This document shows, in pieces, positions 1 through 7,878 of a DNA stretch of 36,658 nucleotides (position 1 is its first letter; each line of letters starts with the position of its first letter). Source of the stretch: Oscillospiraceae bacterium (GTDB lineage: Bacteria > Bacillota > Clostridia > Oscillospirales > Acutalibacteraceae); assembly GCA_022508785.1 (NCBI GenBank), contig JAFLUN010000010.1, forward strand, positions 1,255 to 37,912. Direction: 5' to 3'. A program made the translations under genes and the position numbers. A model generated the notes under the pieces. That model did not search any database and was not told the origin of the DNA. It was given only the letters and a program-made list of their open reading frames with translations.

Positions 1-122
1 GCGGCGGATTTAATTGGCATGAGCCGGATCACTTCCGTATAGTATATTTGCCGAGGATTGAGGTTTTAAAGGAAGCAACAAACTCAATTGCGGATTTCCT
101 GTCGACTTACCGTCAAGACTGA
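1..122 (+). CDS. PLP-dependent aminotransferase, C-terminal end (AlaA-like), partial
   Basis: Only the last 39 codons are present; the reading frame begins at base 3 and stops with TGA at 120-122. The peptide contains PDHFRIVYLPRIEVLKEA followed by ADFLSTYRQD. This closely resembles the extreme C-terminus of class I/II fold-type I aminotransferases of the AlaA (alanine transaminase) group, where a PDHxRIVxLPR strand is followed by the final helix and a short FLxxYxQ tail. The lysine that binds PLP and the rest of the enzyme lie outside the window, so substrate specificity cannot be judged. It converges on the MFS gene, with a shared terminator between them. The family call is fairly secure and the AlaA sub-assignment is inference. 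Confidence 0.75.
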   Translation, partial: GGFNWHEPDHFRIVYLPRIEVLKEATNSIADFLSTYRQD

Positions 123-137
123 TTTTATAAATACAAA

Positions 138-170
138 AAACCGACTGAACACTCAGTCGGTTTAATTTTT
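138..170. terminator. Bidirectional intrinsic terminator
   Basis: A perfect stem, AACCGACTGA (139-148) and TCAGTCGGTT (153-162), has a 4-nt loop. It is followed by a T-rich run on the plus strand and preceded by six As that become the U-tract on the minus strand. It lies between the convergent aminotransferase and MFS genes and can serve both. Confidence 0.88.
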
Positions 171-191
171 CCTTTATTTTATTTTTAAATT

Positions 192-1625
192 TTATAAATT
201 TTCACGCTGTTTCAAAACTGCGTTGTGAATATCTTCTTTTGTCTGCCCTGTGAGCTTGTAGAAGAAGAACGGAACGCCTGCAAGGAACATCATTATACCG
301 TGGAAAATCGTGTAGAAGAAAAGAAGCGCCACTTTAGTTTCAAAGGACTGAGGCTGATAAAGCAAACCTTCGGCAGTTTCCAACGGGCGGATATAACCTA
401 TGAGCGAGCCTTCGTCGAATAGAATTTGCGGAGCAATCCAACCGGCAACAGCACCGCTGATAGTCGTGCCTATGCCGAGAACGAAGGGAAGAGATGCGTC
501 AAGGCGTTTACCCTTCGTTTGAAGTTCAAGAGATTCAAGAACATCAGCCTGGAACATTGTGGGAAGAAGGTTAGATGCGCCGAACTGAAGACCTATAAGG
601 AACAGTGCAATAACGAATACTATCTGCAAAATTCCGCTTTCATGTTTGAAATAGATATAACCGACAGCGAATGCAAGAGTATTGATAATTACCGAGTAAA
701 TACCGCTGGCAATGTAAAGAACACGGGAGTTGAATTTCTTTAAAAGGAAGTTAATAACAAGCATACCAACCGCTGTGCCGATTCCCGTGGGAAGACCGAA
801 CAAAAGGAATTTTGAAGGGCTTCCCAAAAGTGCAACTGCCATATAGATGCCCATATAGGTTGCAATGTTTCTGAAGGTTTTAACAAAATCTGAAATAATA
901 ATTGCCCAAGCGTACTTATTCGAAAGAACGTCAAGAATACCGATAATGGGATTTTTTCTTGTCTGGGAACATACAACTCTCTCTTTCAGAAGCTTCATAG
1001 CTAAAAGCATTGAGATTATTCCGCAGGCACTGCAAAGACCTGCACCCACAATGTACTGTAATGCAAGGTTGTTTTTCCAGATTTCATCAAGCACAAGAAT
1101 TACAACCAAGGGCGCGGAGTTGCCGACCGCTGAGGAAATGCTTCTGAAGGAAATAACGCTGTCACGCTCTTTAAGATTGGGGGTCATAAGGTTTGCAACC
1201 ATATTAAGACAACCGCAGAAGTTAGTTGCTATTGCCCAGCCGAGAGCAACGATTAAAAGATATGCAAAAAGCGCATTTCCTTTCAGGAAGCTCGGCGCTA
1301 CGAAGCTGAGCACTAAAAGAATGCCTGCCGGGACGGTTGCGAACGTTATAAGCGGACGGAATTTGCCCGACTTTGAGGGCTTTCTGCCGTCAATATACAT
1401 TGAAATAAAGAAGTTAATAATAAATCCTGCAACAGGAAGAATACTGTTGAAAAGAGAAATATAATCTTTGTGTATCTGCAATACATCGGACAGATAAATA
1501 CTTCTGTAATTACCTATCATACCTGTCATCATTGTGTAGAAGAAAACCGATGCAACATACATAACAAATTCAGGCTTTTTAACATACTTTTGAGTATTAG
1601 AGGTTGTTATTACGCTTTCTGACAT
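192..1625 (-). CDS. MFS sugar transporter (GPH-like symporter)
   Basis: About 477 residues, largely hydrophobic, with roughly a dozen predicted membrane segments. The loop after the second membrane segment carries a charged patch (DGRKPSKSGKFRP) like the D-x-R-[ST]-x-x-G-[KR]-x-R-P loops of glycoside-pentoside-hexuronide cation symporters and related MFS proteins. The likely role is uptake of a mono- or oligosaccharide in the plasma membrane; the substrate cannot be read from sequence. The start is placed at the ATG at 1625 because AAAGGTG (minus strand, 1638-1632) sits 6 nt upstream; an in-frame GTG and ATG lie 6-9 bases further out, overlapping or adjoining that SD. It diverges from the GH3 gene, so the two may share control through the 1626-1856 intergenic region. 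It is of the same general family as the transporter at 11183. Confidence 0.85.
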   Translation of the reverse strand: MSESVITTSNTQKYVKKPEFVMYVASVFFYTMMTGMIGNYRSIYLSDVLQIHKDYISLFNSILPVAGFIINFFISMYIDGRKPSKSGKFRPLITFATVPAGILLVLSFVAPSFLKGNALFAYLLIVALGWAIATNFCGCLNMVANLMTPNLKERDSVISFRSISSAVGNSAPLVVILVLDEIWKNNLALQYIVGAGLCSACGIISMLLAMKLLKERVVCSQTRKNPIIGILDVLSNKYAWAIIISDFVKTFRNIATYMGIYMAVALLGSPSKFLLFGLPTGIGTAVGMLVINFLLKKFNSRVLYIASGIYSVIINTLAFAVGYIYFKHESGILQIVFVIALFLIGLQFGASNLLPTMFQADVLESLELQTKGKRLDASLPFVLGIGTTISGAVAGWIAPQILFDEGSLIGYIRPLETAEGLLYQPQSFETKVALLFFYTIFHGIMMFLAGVPFFFYKLTGQTKEDIHNAVLKQRENL

Positions 1626-1689
1626 AACCATCACCTTTCAATATACAATATTTCTATTTTACAATACCACTTTTCCGTATGTTTTTCTA

Positions 1690-1717
1690 TTGACGCAGAA
1701 GTAGAATAAAGCGTCAA
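1690..1717. promoter_or_regulatory. Inverted repeat in divergent intergenic region, possible operator
   Basis: TTGACGC (1690-1696) and GCGTCAA (1711-1717) form a perfect 7-bp inverted repeat with a 14-nt spacer. It lies between the divergent MFS and GH3 genes. Its position would suit a site for a dimeric regulator acting on one or both. No matching regulator is identifiable from sequence alone. Confidence 0.35.
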
Positions 1718-1797
1718 AGAATAGTGCAAATGCTACAACTCAGTGTTTGATAGCAATTATGACGAAATAAAGGATTTGAGTTTGAACGTTTCATCAA

Positions 1798-1826
1798 TTT
1801 ACAAAGCAAGAAAATAATGTTAATAT
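1798..1826 (+). promoter_or_regulatory. Sigma-A promoter for the GH3 gene
   Basis: TTTACA (1798-1803), a 17-nt spacer and TAATAT (1821-1826), with a TG at 1818-1819 giving an extended -10. The GH3 start codon is 30 nt downstream and is preceded by GGAGGG. Confidence 0.7.
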
Positions 1827-1856
1827 AAAATGTAAATTTATTTGGAGGGTTATGTT

Positions 1857-4637
1857 ATGAAAAAACATATGAGAAAGGCTATTGCGCTTATTCTTGCGCT
1901 TGTTTTGGCTGTTTCTGCCGCTGTCGGAACGTTTGCCGTTTCCGATATGATAGCAGACGGCACAAAAGAAGACGCATTAAGAATTGCTAAGCAAATTCAG
2001 GCTGAGGGCACAGTCTTAGTTGAAAACAAAGACGGTCTTTTGCCCCTTGCAAACAAAAAAGTAAGCGTTTTCGGTATTACGTCATACAATCCTAATTTAG
2101 GCGGCGGAGGAAGCGGCAGCATTGAAGCCAACGAAGCTATCGACCTTTTTGCAGGTCTTACTGCCGCAGGAATTGAATACAACAGCACGGTTTATGATGT
2201 TTATAAGAGCTACATTGCAGATAAAACGTCGTCAAGCTTTGACAATCCGCTTATAAGTATGGTAGCAGGTCTTCTCGGCTCTTCTATTGACGAGTATCCC
2301 GTTGAAAATATTGACCAAAGCGTATTTGACAGCGCAAAGAGCTTTTCAGATACCGCAATAATATCGTTCGGCAAGGCGGGCAGCGAAATGTCAGACCTTT
2401 CCGCAGACGATCTTCGCCTTTCGGATACTGAAAGAGCGTTGCTTGATAAGGTTTGCCATGAGTTTTCCAACGTTATTGTAATTTTCAACAGCTCAAACAT
2501 TTACGAAATGGATTGGATTGAGGACTACCCCAGCATTAAAGCTGTTCTTCTTACCTGGCTTACGGGTGAGGTTGGCTTTGATTCCGTAGCAAAGATTATT
2601 TCGGGCGACATTAACCCGTCGGGCAAGCTTCCCGATTCAATAGCTTATAAAATTGAGGATTACCCCACAACTCCCAACTTCGGCTCATTCAAATACAAAA
2701 ACACTTTAGTTAAGAGCTTTGTAAATTACGCTGAAGATATTTATTTGGGCTACAGATATTTTGAAACCTTTGCACCCGAAAAGGTAATGTACCCCTTCGG
2801 ATACGGTCTTTCATATACCACATTTGACTGGGAGCCCGTAAGCTATTCGGATGCGGGAGATAATATTACCGTAAAGGTTAAGGTTACAAACACAGGCTCA
2901 GTTGCAGGCAAAGATGTGGTTGAGGTTTATTTCTCAGCACCGTACACCAAAGGCGGAATAGAAAAGAGCGCCGTTGAGCTTGCAGGATATGCAAAAACGG
3001 GCGAGCTTGCTCCCGGAAAGAGCGAAACGGTAACTGTAACCTTTGCTAAGAGAGATATGTCGTCTTATTCCGAAAAGGAACAGGCTTATGTTCTTGAAAA
3101 AGGCAATTATGAAATAAAAATCGGCCATTCCTGCCGTGATTTTGAGGCAGTATATAACTTTAAAGCCACATCGACAAAGGTTTACAAGACAGACGATGTA
3201 ACAGGTAAGGAAATCAAAAATCTTTTCGGCGATATTCGAGGGGATTTCCCGCTTCTTTCAAGAGCAGGCACGGATACTATGCCCCTTGCTCCTACAAATT
3301 ACGTTGCACCTGATGAGGTTTTGAACTGCGATGTAAGACCTGACGCCATTGAGGGCGAGGTTCCCAAAACAGGCGTAAATTATGAATCAGGCGTTATTAA
3401 GCTTGCAGACGTTTATGCAGACGAATCCCTTTGGGACGCTTATCTTGACCAATTCACGCTTCAGGAAATGATCGACCTCATTTGCGAGAGCGGTTACAAA
3501 ACTGCAGCGGTTGAACGCCTCGGGCTTCCCGCTACCGTTGACAATGACGGCCCCGGCGCAGTTAAGGGCGACGGCGGGCTTCTTTACAGCGAGGTAGGTC
3601 TTGGCTTCCCTGCTGAAACAGTTATTGCGGCAACGTGGAACGATGCGCTGGCAGAGGAATACGGCGAGGTTATGGGTCAGCAAGCGTGGGATCTCGGCGT
3701 TCACGTTTGGTATGCACCCGGTTGTAACCTTCACCGTCACCCTTGCGGCGGCAGAAACTTTGAGTATTTTTCAGAGGATCCGCTTCTTTCGGGTAAAATG
3801 GCTGCCGCTGTTATCAGAGGTGCACAGTCAAAGGGCATAATTCCTACGGTTAAGCATTTCGTTTGCGACGAGCAGGAAACGAATAAGCTTTCATACGGCA
3901 TTTTCACTTGGCTTTCAGAGCAAGCACTTCGTGAGCTTTACCTTCGCCCCTTTGAAATAGCAGTAAAAGAGGGTCACGCAAAGGGCATTATGACGGCATA
4001 TAACCGCATAGGGCCGTACTGGTGCAGCGGTTACAAAACTCTCGTTACAGATCTTCTTTGCGAAGAATGGGGATATGACGGATTTATTGTAACAGACGCT
4101 TACATCAATGTTACGGGCAGCGGATATATGGACCCTGTTCTTGCAATTTACGCAGGCAACGATGCCCTTCTTACATCGCTTTGGTATTTTGCAGAAAAGA
4201 TTCAGTTCCGGATAAATCTTAAATCAACATATCAAAAAGACCCCGTAGGCTTCGGTCAGGCGCTCAGAAACAGCACCTACGGCATTTGCAAAATGGTTAT
4301 GCAGACTGCCGCCTTTGACCCGACGGATACAACAGGAAACACCGGCGGCGCAATCCTCGACTATGAAAACGAAGAAATTGTAAATTCTCACAACCCGTCA
4401 ACACCCGATAACGAGCCTACGAATCCCGCAAACCCCGAGGCTCCGACAGATGCCGAAAATCCGAGCAACGTGGGTGACCCGAACACGCCCAACACAGCAG
4501 TCGGCACAAATAATATATTTACAGCTAAAAAAGCGGTAACGGTGGCAGCAGTTGCGGCTTCGGTTGCGGCGGTTACAGGCGTAACGGCGTTTGCTGTAAA
4601 GCGCAAAAAAGAAGAGGAAGAAATTCCGCAGGAATAA
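1857..4637 (+). CDS. Membrane-anchored GH3 beta-glycosidase with permuted domain order
   Basis: 926 residues from the ATG at 1857, which has GGAGGG 7 nt upstream; an in-frame TTG at 1842 is unlikely. A signal peptide (about 1-27) is followed by a GH3 C-terminal-type alpha/beta domain (about 35-280), a fibronectin III-like domain (about 314-425), then the GH3 TIM-barrel domain (about 520-815). The usual order is reversed, as known for the Ruminococcus albus and Butyrivibrio type of beta-glucosidase. The barrel has the VKHF motif (K666, H667) and the candidate nucleophile D747 in GFIVTDAY, where SDW is commoner. A Pro/Asn/Glu-rich linker (about 835-885), one membrane segment (about 892-914) and an RKKEEEE tail suggest that the enzyme faces outward, tethered to the cell. 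The substrate is probably beta-glucosides or beta-xylosides. A hairpin follows the gene. Confidence 0.88.
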   Translation: MKKHMRKAIALILALVLAVSAAVGTFAVSDMIADGTKEDALRIAKQIQAEGTVLVENKDGLLPLANKKVSVFGITSYNPNLGGGGSGSIEANEAIDLFAGLTAAGIEYNSTVYDVYKSYIADKTSSSFDNPLISMVAGLLGSSIDEYPVENIDQSVFDSAKSFSDTAIISFGKAGSEMSDLSADDLRLSDTERALLDKVCHEFSNVIVIFNSSNIYEMDWIEDYPSIKAVLLTWLTGEVGFDSVAKIISGDINPSGKLPDSIAYKIEDYPTTPNFGSFKYKNTLVKSFVNYAEDIYLGYRYFETFAPEKVMYPFGYGLSYTTFDWEPVSYSDAGDNITVKVKVTNTGSVAGKDVVEVYFSAPYTKGGIEKSAVELAGYAKTGELAPGKSETVTVTFAKRDMSSYSEKEQAYVLEKGNYEIKIGHSCRDFEAVYNFKATSTKVYKTDDVTGKEIKNLFGDIRGDFPLLSRAGTDTMPLAPTNYVAPDEVLNCDVRPDAIEGEVPKTGVNYESGVIKLADVYADESLWDAYLDQFTLQEMIDLICESGYKTAAVERLGLPATVDNDGPGAVKGDGGLLYSEVGLGFPAETVIAATWNDALAEEYGEVMGQQAWDLGVHVWYAPGCNLHRHPCGGRNFEYFSEDPLLSGKMAAAVIRGAQSKGIIPTVKHFVCDEQETNKLSYGIFTWLSEQALRELYLRPFEIAVKEGHAKGIMTAYNRIGPYWCSGYKTLVTDLLCEEWGYDGFIVTDAYINVTGSGYMDPVLAIYAGNDALLTSLWYFAEKIQFRINLKSTYQKDPVGFGQALRNSTYGICKMVMQTAAFDPTDTTGNTGGAILDYENEEIVNSHNPSTPDNEPTNPANPEAPTDAENPSNVGDPNTPNTAVGTNNIFTAKKAVTVAAVAASVAAVTGVTAFAVKRKKEEEEIPQE

Positions 4638-4658
4638 GAAGTAAAACTGATTTATAAA

Positions 4659-4678
4659 ACGGGGGCTTTGTCCCCCGT
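4659..4678 (+). terminator. GC-rich hairpin after the GH3 gene, weak terminator
   Basis: ACGGGGG and CCCCCGT form a 7-bp stem with a 6-nt loop, 21 nt after the GH3 stop. It is followed by TCTACG rather than a T-run, so termination may be incomplete or Rho-assisted. Confidence 0.5.
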
Positions 4679-4684
4679 TCTACG

Positions 4685-4712
4685 TTGAAAAAATTTGTCC
4701 GTATGATAAAAT
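4685..4712 (+). promoter_or_regulatory. Sigma-A promoter for the GH36-GH4-PfkB operon
   Basis: TTGAAA (4685-4690), a 16-nt spacer and TAAAAT (4707-4712), with an extended -10 TGA at 4704-4706. It lies 41 nt before the GH36 start and just after the GH3 hairpin, implying an operon separate from GH3. Confidence 0.65.
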
Positions 4713-4752
4713 AACAATTGTAAACTTACAAAAAACTAAATGGGGTGGCATT

Positions 4753-6429
4753 ATGTATAAATTTTACGCTGAAATCAGCAAAGAAGGCGCAATTAGCGGT
4801 CACAGCACTTTTGAGAATGAAGATTTCGTATTTGATTTTTCTGAAAGCGACGGAAAAATAAAAGGAACGGTTACCGCTCTTACGGATTTTACCTTCCGTT
4901 CAATTTCACTGACGGCTGAGCGTGAATACGGCTTTGACGATTTATTCTACGCTAACGGCTATCAGTCCTGGACTACGTCAAGGGAATTTTGCCAAAGCGA
5001 TTATCTTCACGGCATAATTAAGTTTAGTAAAATTTCAAAATTTACAGAGGATTTAGCGTCTGTCACGGGGGATTATAAATTTGCTTCCTACGGCGAAACA
5101 GGCGTATTCCATTCTTATACATATTGCTATTTCAGAAAGCGTGGGCAAAGGGGCATAACCCTTTACGGCTCAAAATCCGAAAGAAAAGGCTTTACGGTTT
5201 TTGAAGCCGATATGAACAAAAACACCTTCAAAATTTATAAGGATATTGAGGGAGTTTCTCTGAAATCCGGCGAAACTTACGAGGTCTTTGACATAATCGA
5301 GCTTACGGGTGATTTTGACAGTGTAATGGACGGTTATTTCTTCGGATTTGTAGGTTGCAAAAAGCCGAGAGAAAGGCACTTGGCAGGCTATACCTCTTGG
5401 TACAACTATTTCCAAAAAATCAACGAGCAAATAATCCTGCGTGACCTTAACGGAATGGACAGAGCCAGTGAAGAGGTTAACATTTTCCAAATTGACGACG
5501 GCTATGAATCTGCTGTGGGTGATTGGCTTCGGGTGGATGCCGAAAAATTCCCCAACGGAATGAAATATATTGCAGATAAAATCCACGAAAAAGGCTATAA
5601 AGCAGGAATTTGGCTGGCTCCCTTTAACGCACAGAGAAGCTCTGCTATTTTGGCTGCTCACCCCGATTGGGTAATTCGTGATAACGAAACGGGCAAACCG
5701 CTCTTAGGATGCCCGGGCTGGGGCGGCGCTTATACCTTTGATATTTACAATGAAGAATTTAAGGCTTACCTTAAAACTGTATTTGACACATATCTGAACA
5801 GCTGGGGTTATGATATGGTGAAGCTGGATTTCCTTTATTCACAGTGTATGCAACCCCGAAACGGGAAATCAAGAGGCGAAATAATGTGCGATGCAGTGGA
5901 TTTGCTCCGTGAGCTTGTGGGCGATAAGCTCATTCTCGGCTGCGGTGTACCTCTCGGCGCTTGCATCGGCATATTTGACGCTTGCAGAATAGGCTGTGAC
6001 GCAAACAAGAATTTTGTAGAGCCGTTTTATAATAAACTCGGCTTGAACTGTGAGCTTCCGTCATGCCAGAACGCAATCAACAACGCAATTTTCCGCAGTC
6101 ATCTTGACGGCAGAGCATTCACAAGCGACCCCGATGTTTTCTTCCTGCGCAACACAAATATTAAATTCAATTTACAGCAAAAACTGCTTTTGGGCAAAAT
6201 CAATGCAGTTTGCGGAAATGTTCTTTTTGTTTCCGACAACGCAGGCGATTACGATGAACAAACAGTCGCTTATTTAAAGGATTTCTTTAAGGATAAGGAC
6301 TATAAAATTAAAATGGCAGAGTATGTGAGCCGTGACGTTATGCTGCTTGAATTTTCCGAGGACGGAGTGGAAAAACAGCTTAAATTCAACGTTAAAAACG
6401 GCAACAGCAATATAGGAAAAGTATTGTAA
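4753..6429 (+). CDS. Alpha-galactosidase, GH36 family
   Basis: 558 residues with no signal peptide, so probably cytoplasmic. An N-terminal beta-rich domain leads into a TIM barrel with FQIDDGYE, GIWLAPF and VKLDF. In GH36 the Asp of KLDF is the nucleophile (D359 here) and the Asp of CRIGCD is the acid/base (D416 here); both are present. The length matches the compact GH36 type represented by Thermotoga GalA rather than the roughly 730-residue forms. It should hydrolyse terminal alpha-1,6-galactose from raffinose-family or galactomannan oligosaccharides. The start has GGGGTGG just upstream. It leads an apparent operon with the GH4 gene (24-nt gap) and the PfkB kinase, suggesting that the released sugar is handled by those enzymes. 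N-acetylgalactosaminidase activity cannot be excluded. Confidence 0.9.
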   Translation: MYKFYAEISKEGAISGHSTFENEDFVFDFSESDGKIKGTVTALTDFTFRSISLTAEREYGFDDLFYANGYQSWTTSREFCQSDYLHGIIKFSKISKFTEDLASVTGDYKFASYGETGVFHSYTYCYFRKRGQRGITLYGSKSERKGFTVFEADMNKNTFKIYKDIEGVSLKSGETYEVFDIIELTGDFDSVMDGYFFGFVGCKKPRERHLAGYTSWYNYFQKINEQIILRDLNGMDRASEEVNIFQIDDGYESAVGDWLRVDAEKFPNGMKYIADKIHEKGYKAGIWLAPFNAQRSSAILAAHPDWVIRDNETGKPLLGCPGWGGAYTFDIYNEEFKAYLKTVFDTYLNSWGYDMVKLDFLYSQCMQPRNGKSRGEIMCDAVDLLRELVGDKLILGCGVPLGACIGIFDACRIGCDANKNFVEPFYNKLGLNCELPSCQNAINNAIFRSHLDGRAFTSDPDVFFLRNTNIKFNLQQKLLLGKINAVCGNVLFVSDNAGDYDEQTVAYLKDFFKDKDYKIKMAEYVSRDVMLLEFSEDGVEKQLKFNVKNGNSNIGKVL

Positions 6430-6438
6430 AAACACAAC

Positions 6439-6510
6439 GAAAGGAACGATACCGTGCATAAAAAGCAGTTTTTCTGCAACACTTTGTGCGACTGCGGTGT
6501 CGCCGAGCGA
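6439..6510 (+). repeat. 72-nt conserved 5' element, copy A (GH4 gene)
   Basis: This segment is clearly similar to 17916-17987, the other copy, which lies at the start of recG. Both have GAAAGGAACG, then ACCGTGCA, a T5 hairpin (CAG/CTG here, ATA/TAT in the other copy), TTTGTGCGA, TGC, GTGTCGC and a terminal GCGA. The GCGA, TCGC and GCGA blocks could form either of two mutually exclusive hairpins. The element supplies an SD (GAAAGGA) and a GTG 8 nt later. A 1-nt shift between the copies means that the conservation is of nucleotides, not of the encoded residues. Confidence 0.6.
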
Positions 6511-7878
6511 CTGAAAGTAGCGGTAATCGGCGGCGGTGGGGTCCGCTCAATGTTTTTGGCAAAAAGCATAGCCAACAGAGCAAGGGATTTAAATATAACG
6601 GAGCTTGTCTTTATGGACAACGATTCCGAAAAACTGAATATTTACGGCAAAATGGCTTCTGAGGTTGCAAAAAGGCTTGCGCCCCATATGAAATTTTCTT
6701 TGACGGAGGACCCCATAGAAGCCGTAAGCGGTGCGGACTATGTAATAACCACAATCCGTGCAGGCGGCGACAAAATGCGGTGCCGAGACGAGCGAATTGC
6801 TCTTGATATGGGCTATTTGGGGCAGGAAACAACGGGCGCGGCAGGCTTTTCCTTTGCAATGCGCAGTATTCCGGCTCTTTCGCAGTATTGCGAATACGTT
6901 AAAAAATATGCAAAGCCTCACTGCAAGGTTTTCAATTTTACCAATCCTGCAGGGGTAGTATCGCAAACTCTTCGTGATATGGGCTATGATTTCACCTTCG
7001 GTATATGCGATGCGCCCTCGGGAATGCTTCGTTCCTTTGAAGAGTTTTTGGGCTTGCCTTTAGGCTCTACGGAGGCTTTTTGCTACGGGCTTAACCACCT
7101 TTCGTTTTTTAATGAAATAATCTCAAACGGAGAAAATGTTGTTCCAAAACTTTTGGAAAGTGATAATGCTTACAAACAAACCGATTTAAGATATTTTAAC
7201 AAAGAGGATTTGCTCAAGAAGCAGTTTATACCAAATGAATATCTTTACTATTTTTATGAGCCGCAAAATGCCGTTCAAAACATTTTGAATGCGCCAATGA
7301 CACGGGGCGAGCAGATAGAAAAAATCAACCGTGAAATGACGGCGGCGCTTAAAAATATTAACGTTGAGCACGATTTTGAAAAGGCGTTGGAAATTTTTGA
7401 GCATTACTACGGTATGCGTGAAAACTCCTATATGGCAAGCGAAACGGGCGAAACGCGTGACAAAAAATATAAATTTGACATTTACGCTCCCGATGACGGC
7501 GGTTATGCAGGCGTAGCTCTCGGAATAATCGACGCACTCATTCACAAAACCGAAAAAACGGTTATTGCCTGCGTGCCGAATAAAAATAAGGCGCTCGATT
7601 TCCTTTGCGAAACGGATACGGTTGAAATATCCTGTAAGATAATAGACGGGGAGGCAGTACCGCTTTCACCGAAAATCGTTTCAGAAGAAAATAAAGAGCT
7701 GATTTTAGCTGTTAAAGAATATGAAAGATTGGCGTCAAAGGCAATCCGTCTGCATGACAGACAGTCGGCGGTAGAAGCATTGACGGTTCATCCGCTGGTA
7801 CACAACAGAGAAGCGGCGGAAAAGCTCACGGAAAAATACGGAGAACTCAATATTGATTATTTCGGAGAATGGATATGA
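6454..7878 (+). CDS. GH4-family NAD-dependent glycosidase
   Basis: 474 residues. Family 4 glycosidases cleave glycosides by an NAD- and divalent-metal-dependent oxidation-elimination mechanism. A Rossmann motif, VAVIGGGG (about 23-30), is followed by a GH4 core with FNFTNPAGV and a metal-site region GICDAPSG (C185, D186) and GLNHLSF. Phospho-glycosidases usually carry CNxP and some unphosphorylated-substrate members CHx[VE]; CDAP fits neither neatly, so the substrate is open. The normal family start would be near residue 22 (KVAVIG), but no ATG or SD exists there. The GTG at 6454 with GAAAGGA 8 nt upstream is therefore chosen, which places about 19 residues of the 72-nt repeat element in the N-terminus. 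It overlaps the PfkB gene by ATGA. No PTS gene is in the window. Confidence 0.85.
   Translation: MHKKQFFCNTLCDCGVAERLKVAVIGGGGVRSMFLAKSIANRARDLNITELVFMDNDSEKLNIYGKMASEVAKRLAPHMKFSLTEDPIEAVSGADYVITTIRAGGDKMRCRDERIALDMGYLGQETTGAAGFSFAMRSIPALSQYCEYVKKYAKPHCKVFNFTNPAGVVSQTLRDMGYDFTFGICDAPSGMLRSFEEFLGLPLGSTEAFCYGLNHLSFFNEIISNGENVVPKLLESDNAYKQTDLRYFNKEDLLKKQFIPNEYLYYFYEPQNAVQNILNAPMTRGEQIEKINREMTAALKNINVEHDFEKALEIFEHYYGMRENSYMASETGETRDKKYKFDIYAPDDGGYAGVALGIIDALIHKTEKTVIACVPNKNKALDFLCETDTVEISCKIIDGEAVPLSPKIVSEENKELILAVKEYERLASKAIRLHDRQSAVEALTVHPLVHNREAAEKLTEKYGELNIDYFGEWI

Noticed and set aside
3387..3740. Long antisense reading frames inside GH3, GH36, rny and other genes
   Set aside because: They lie wholly within well-supported genes on the other strand or in another frame, lack plausible ribosome binding sites and show no family motifs.
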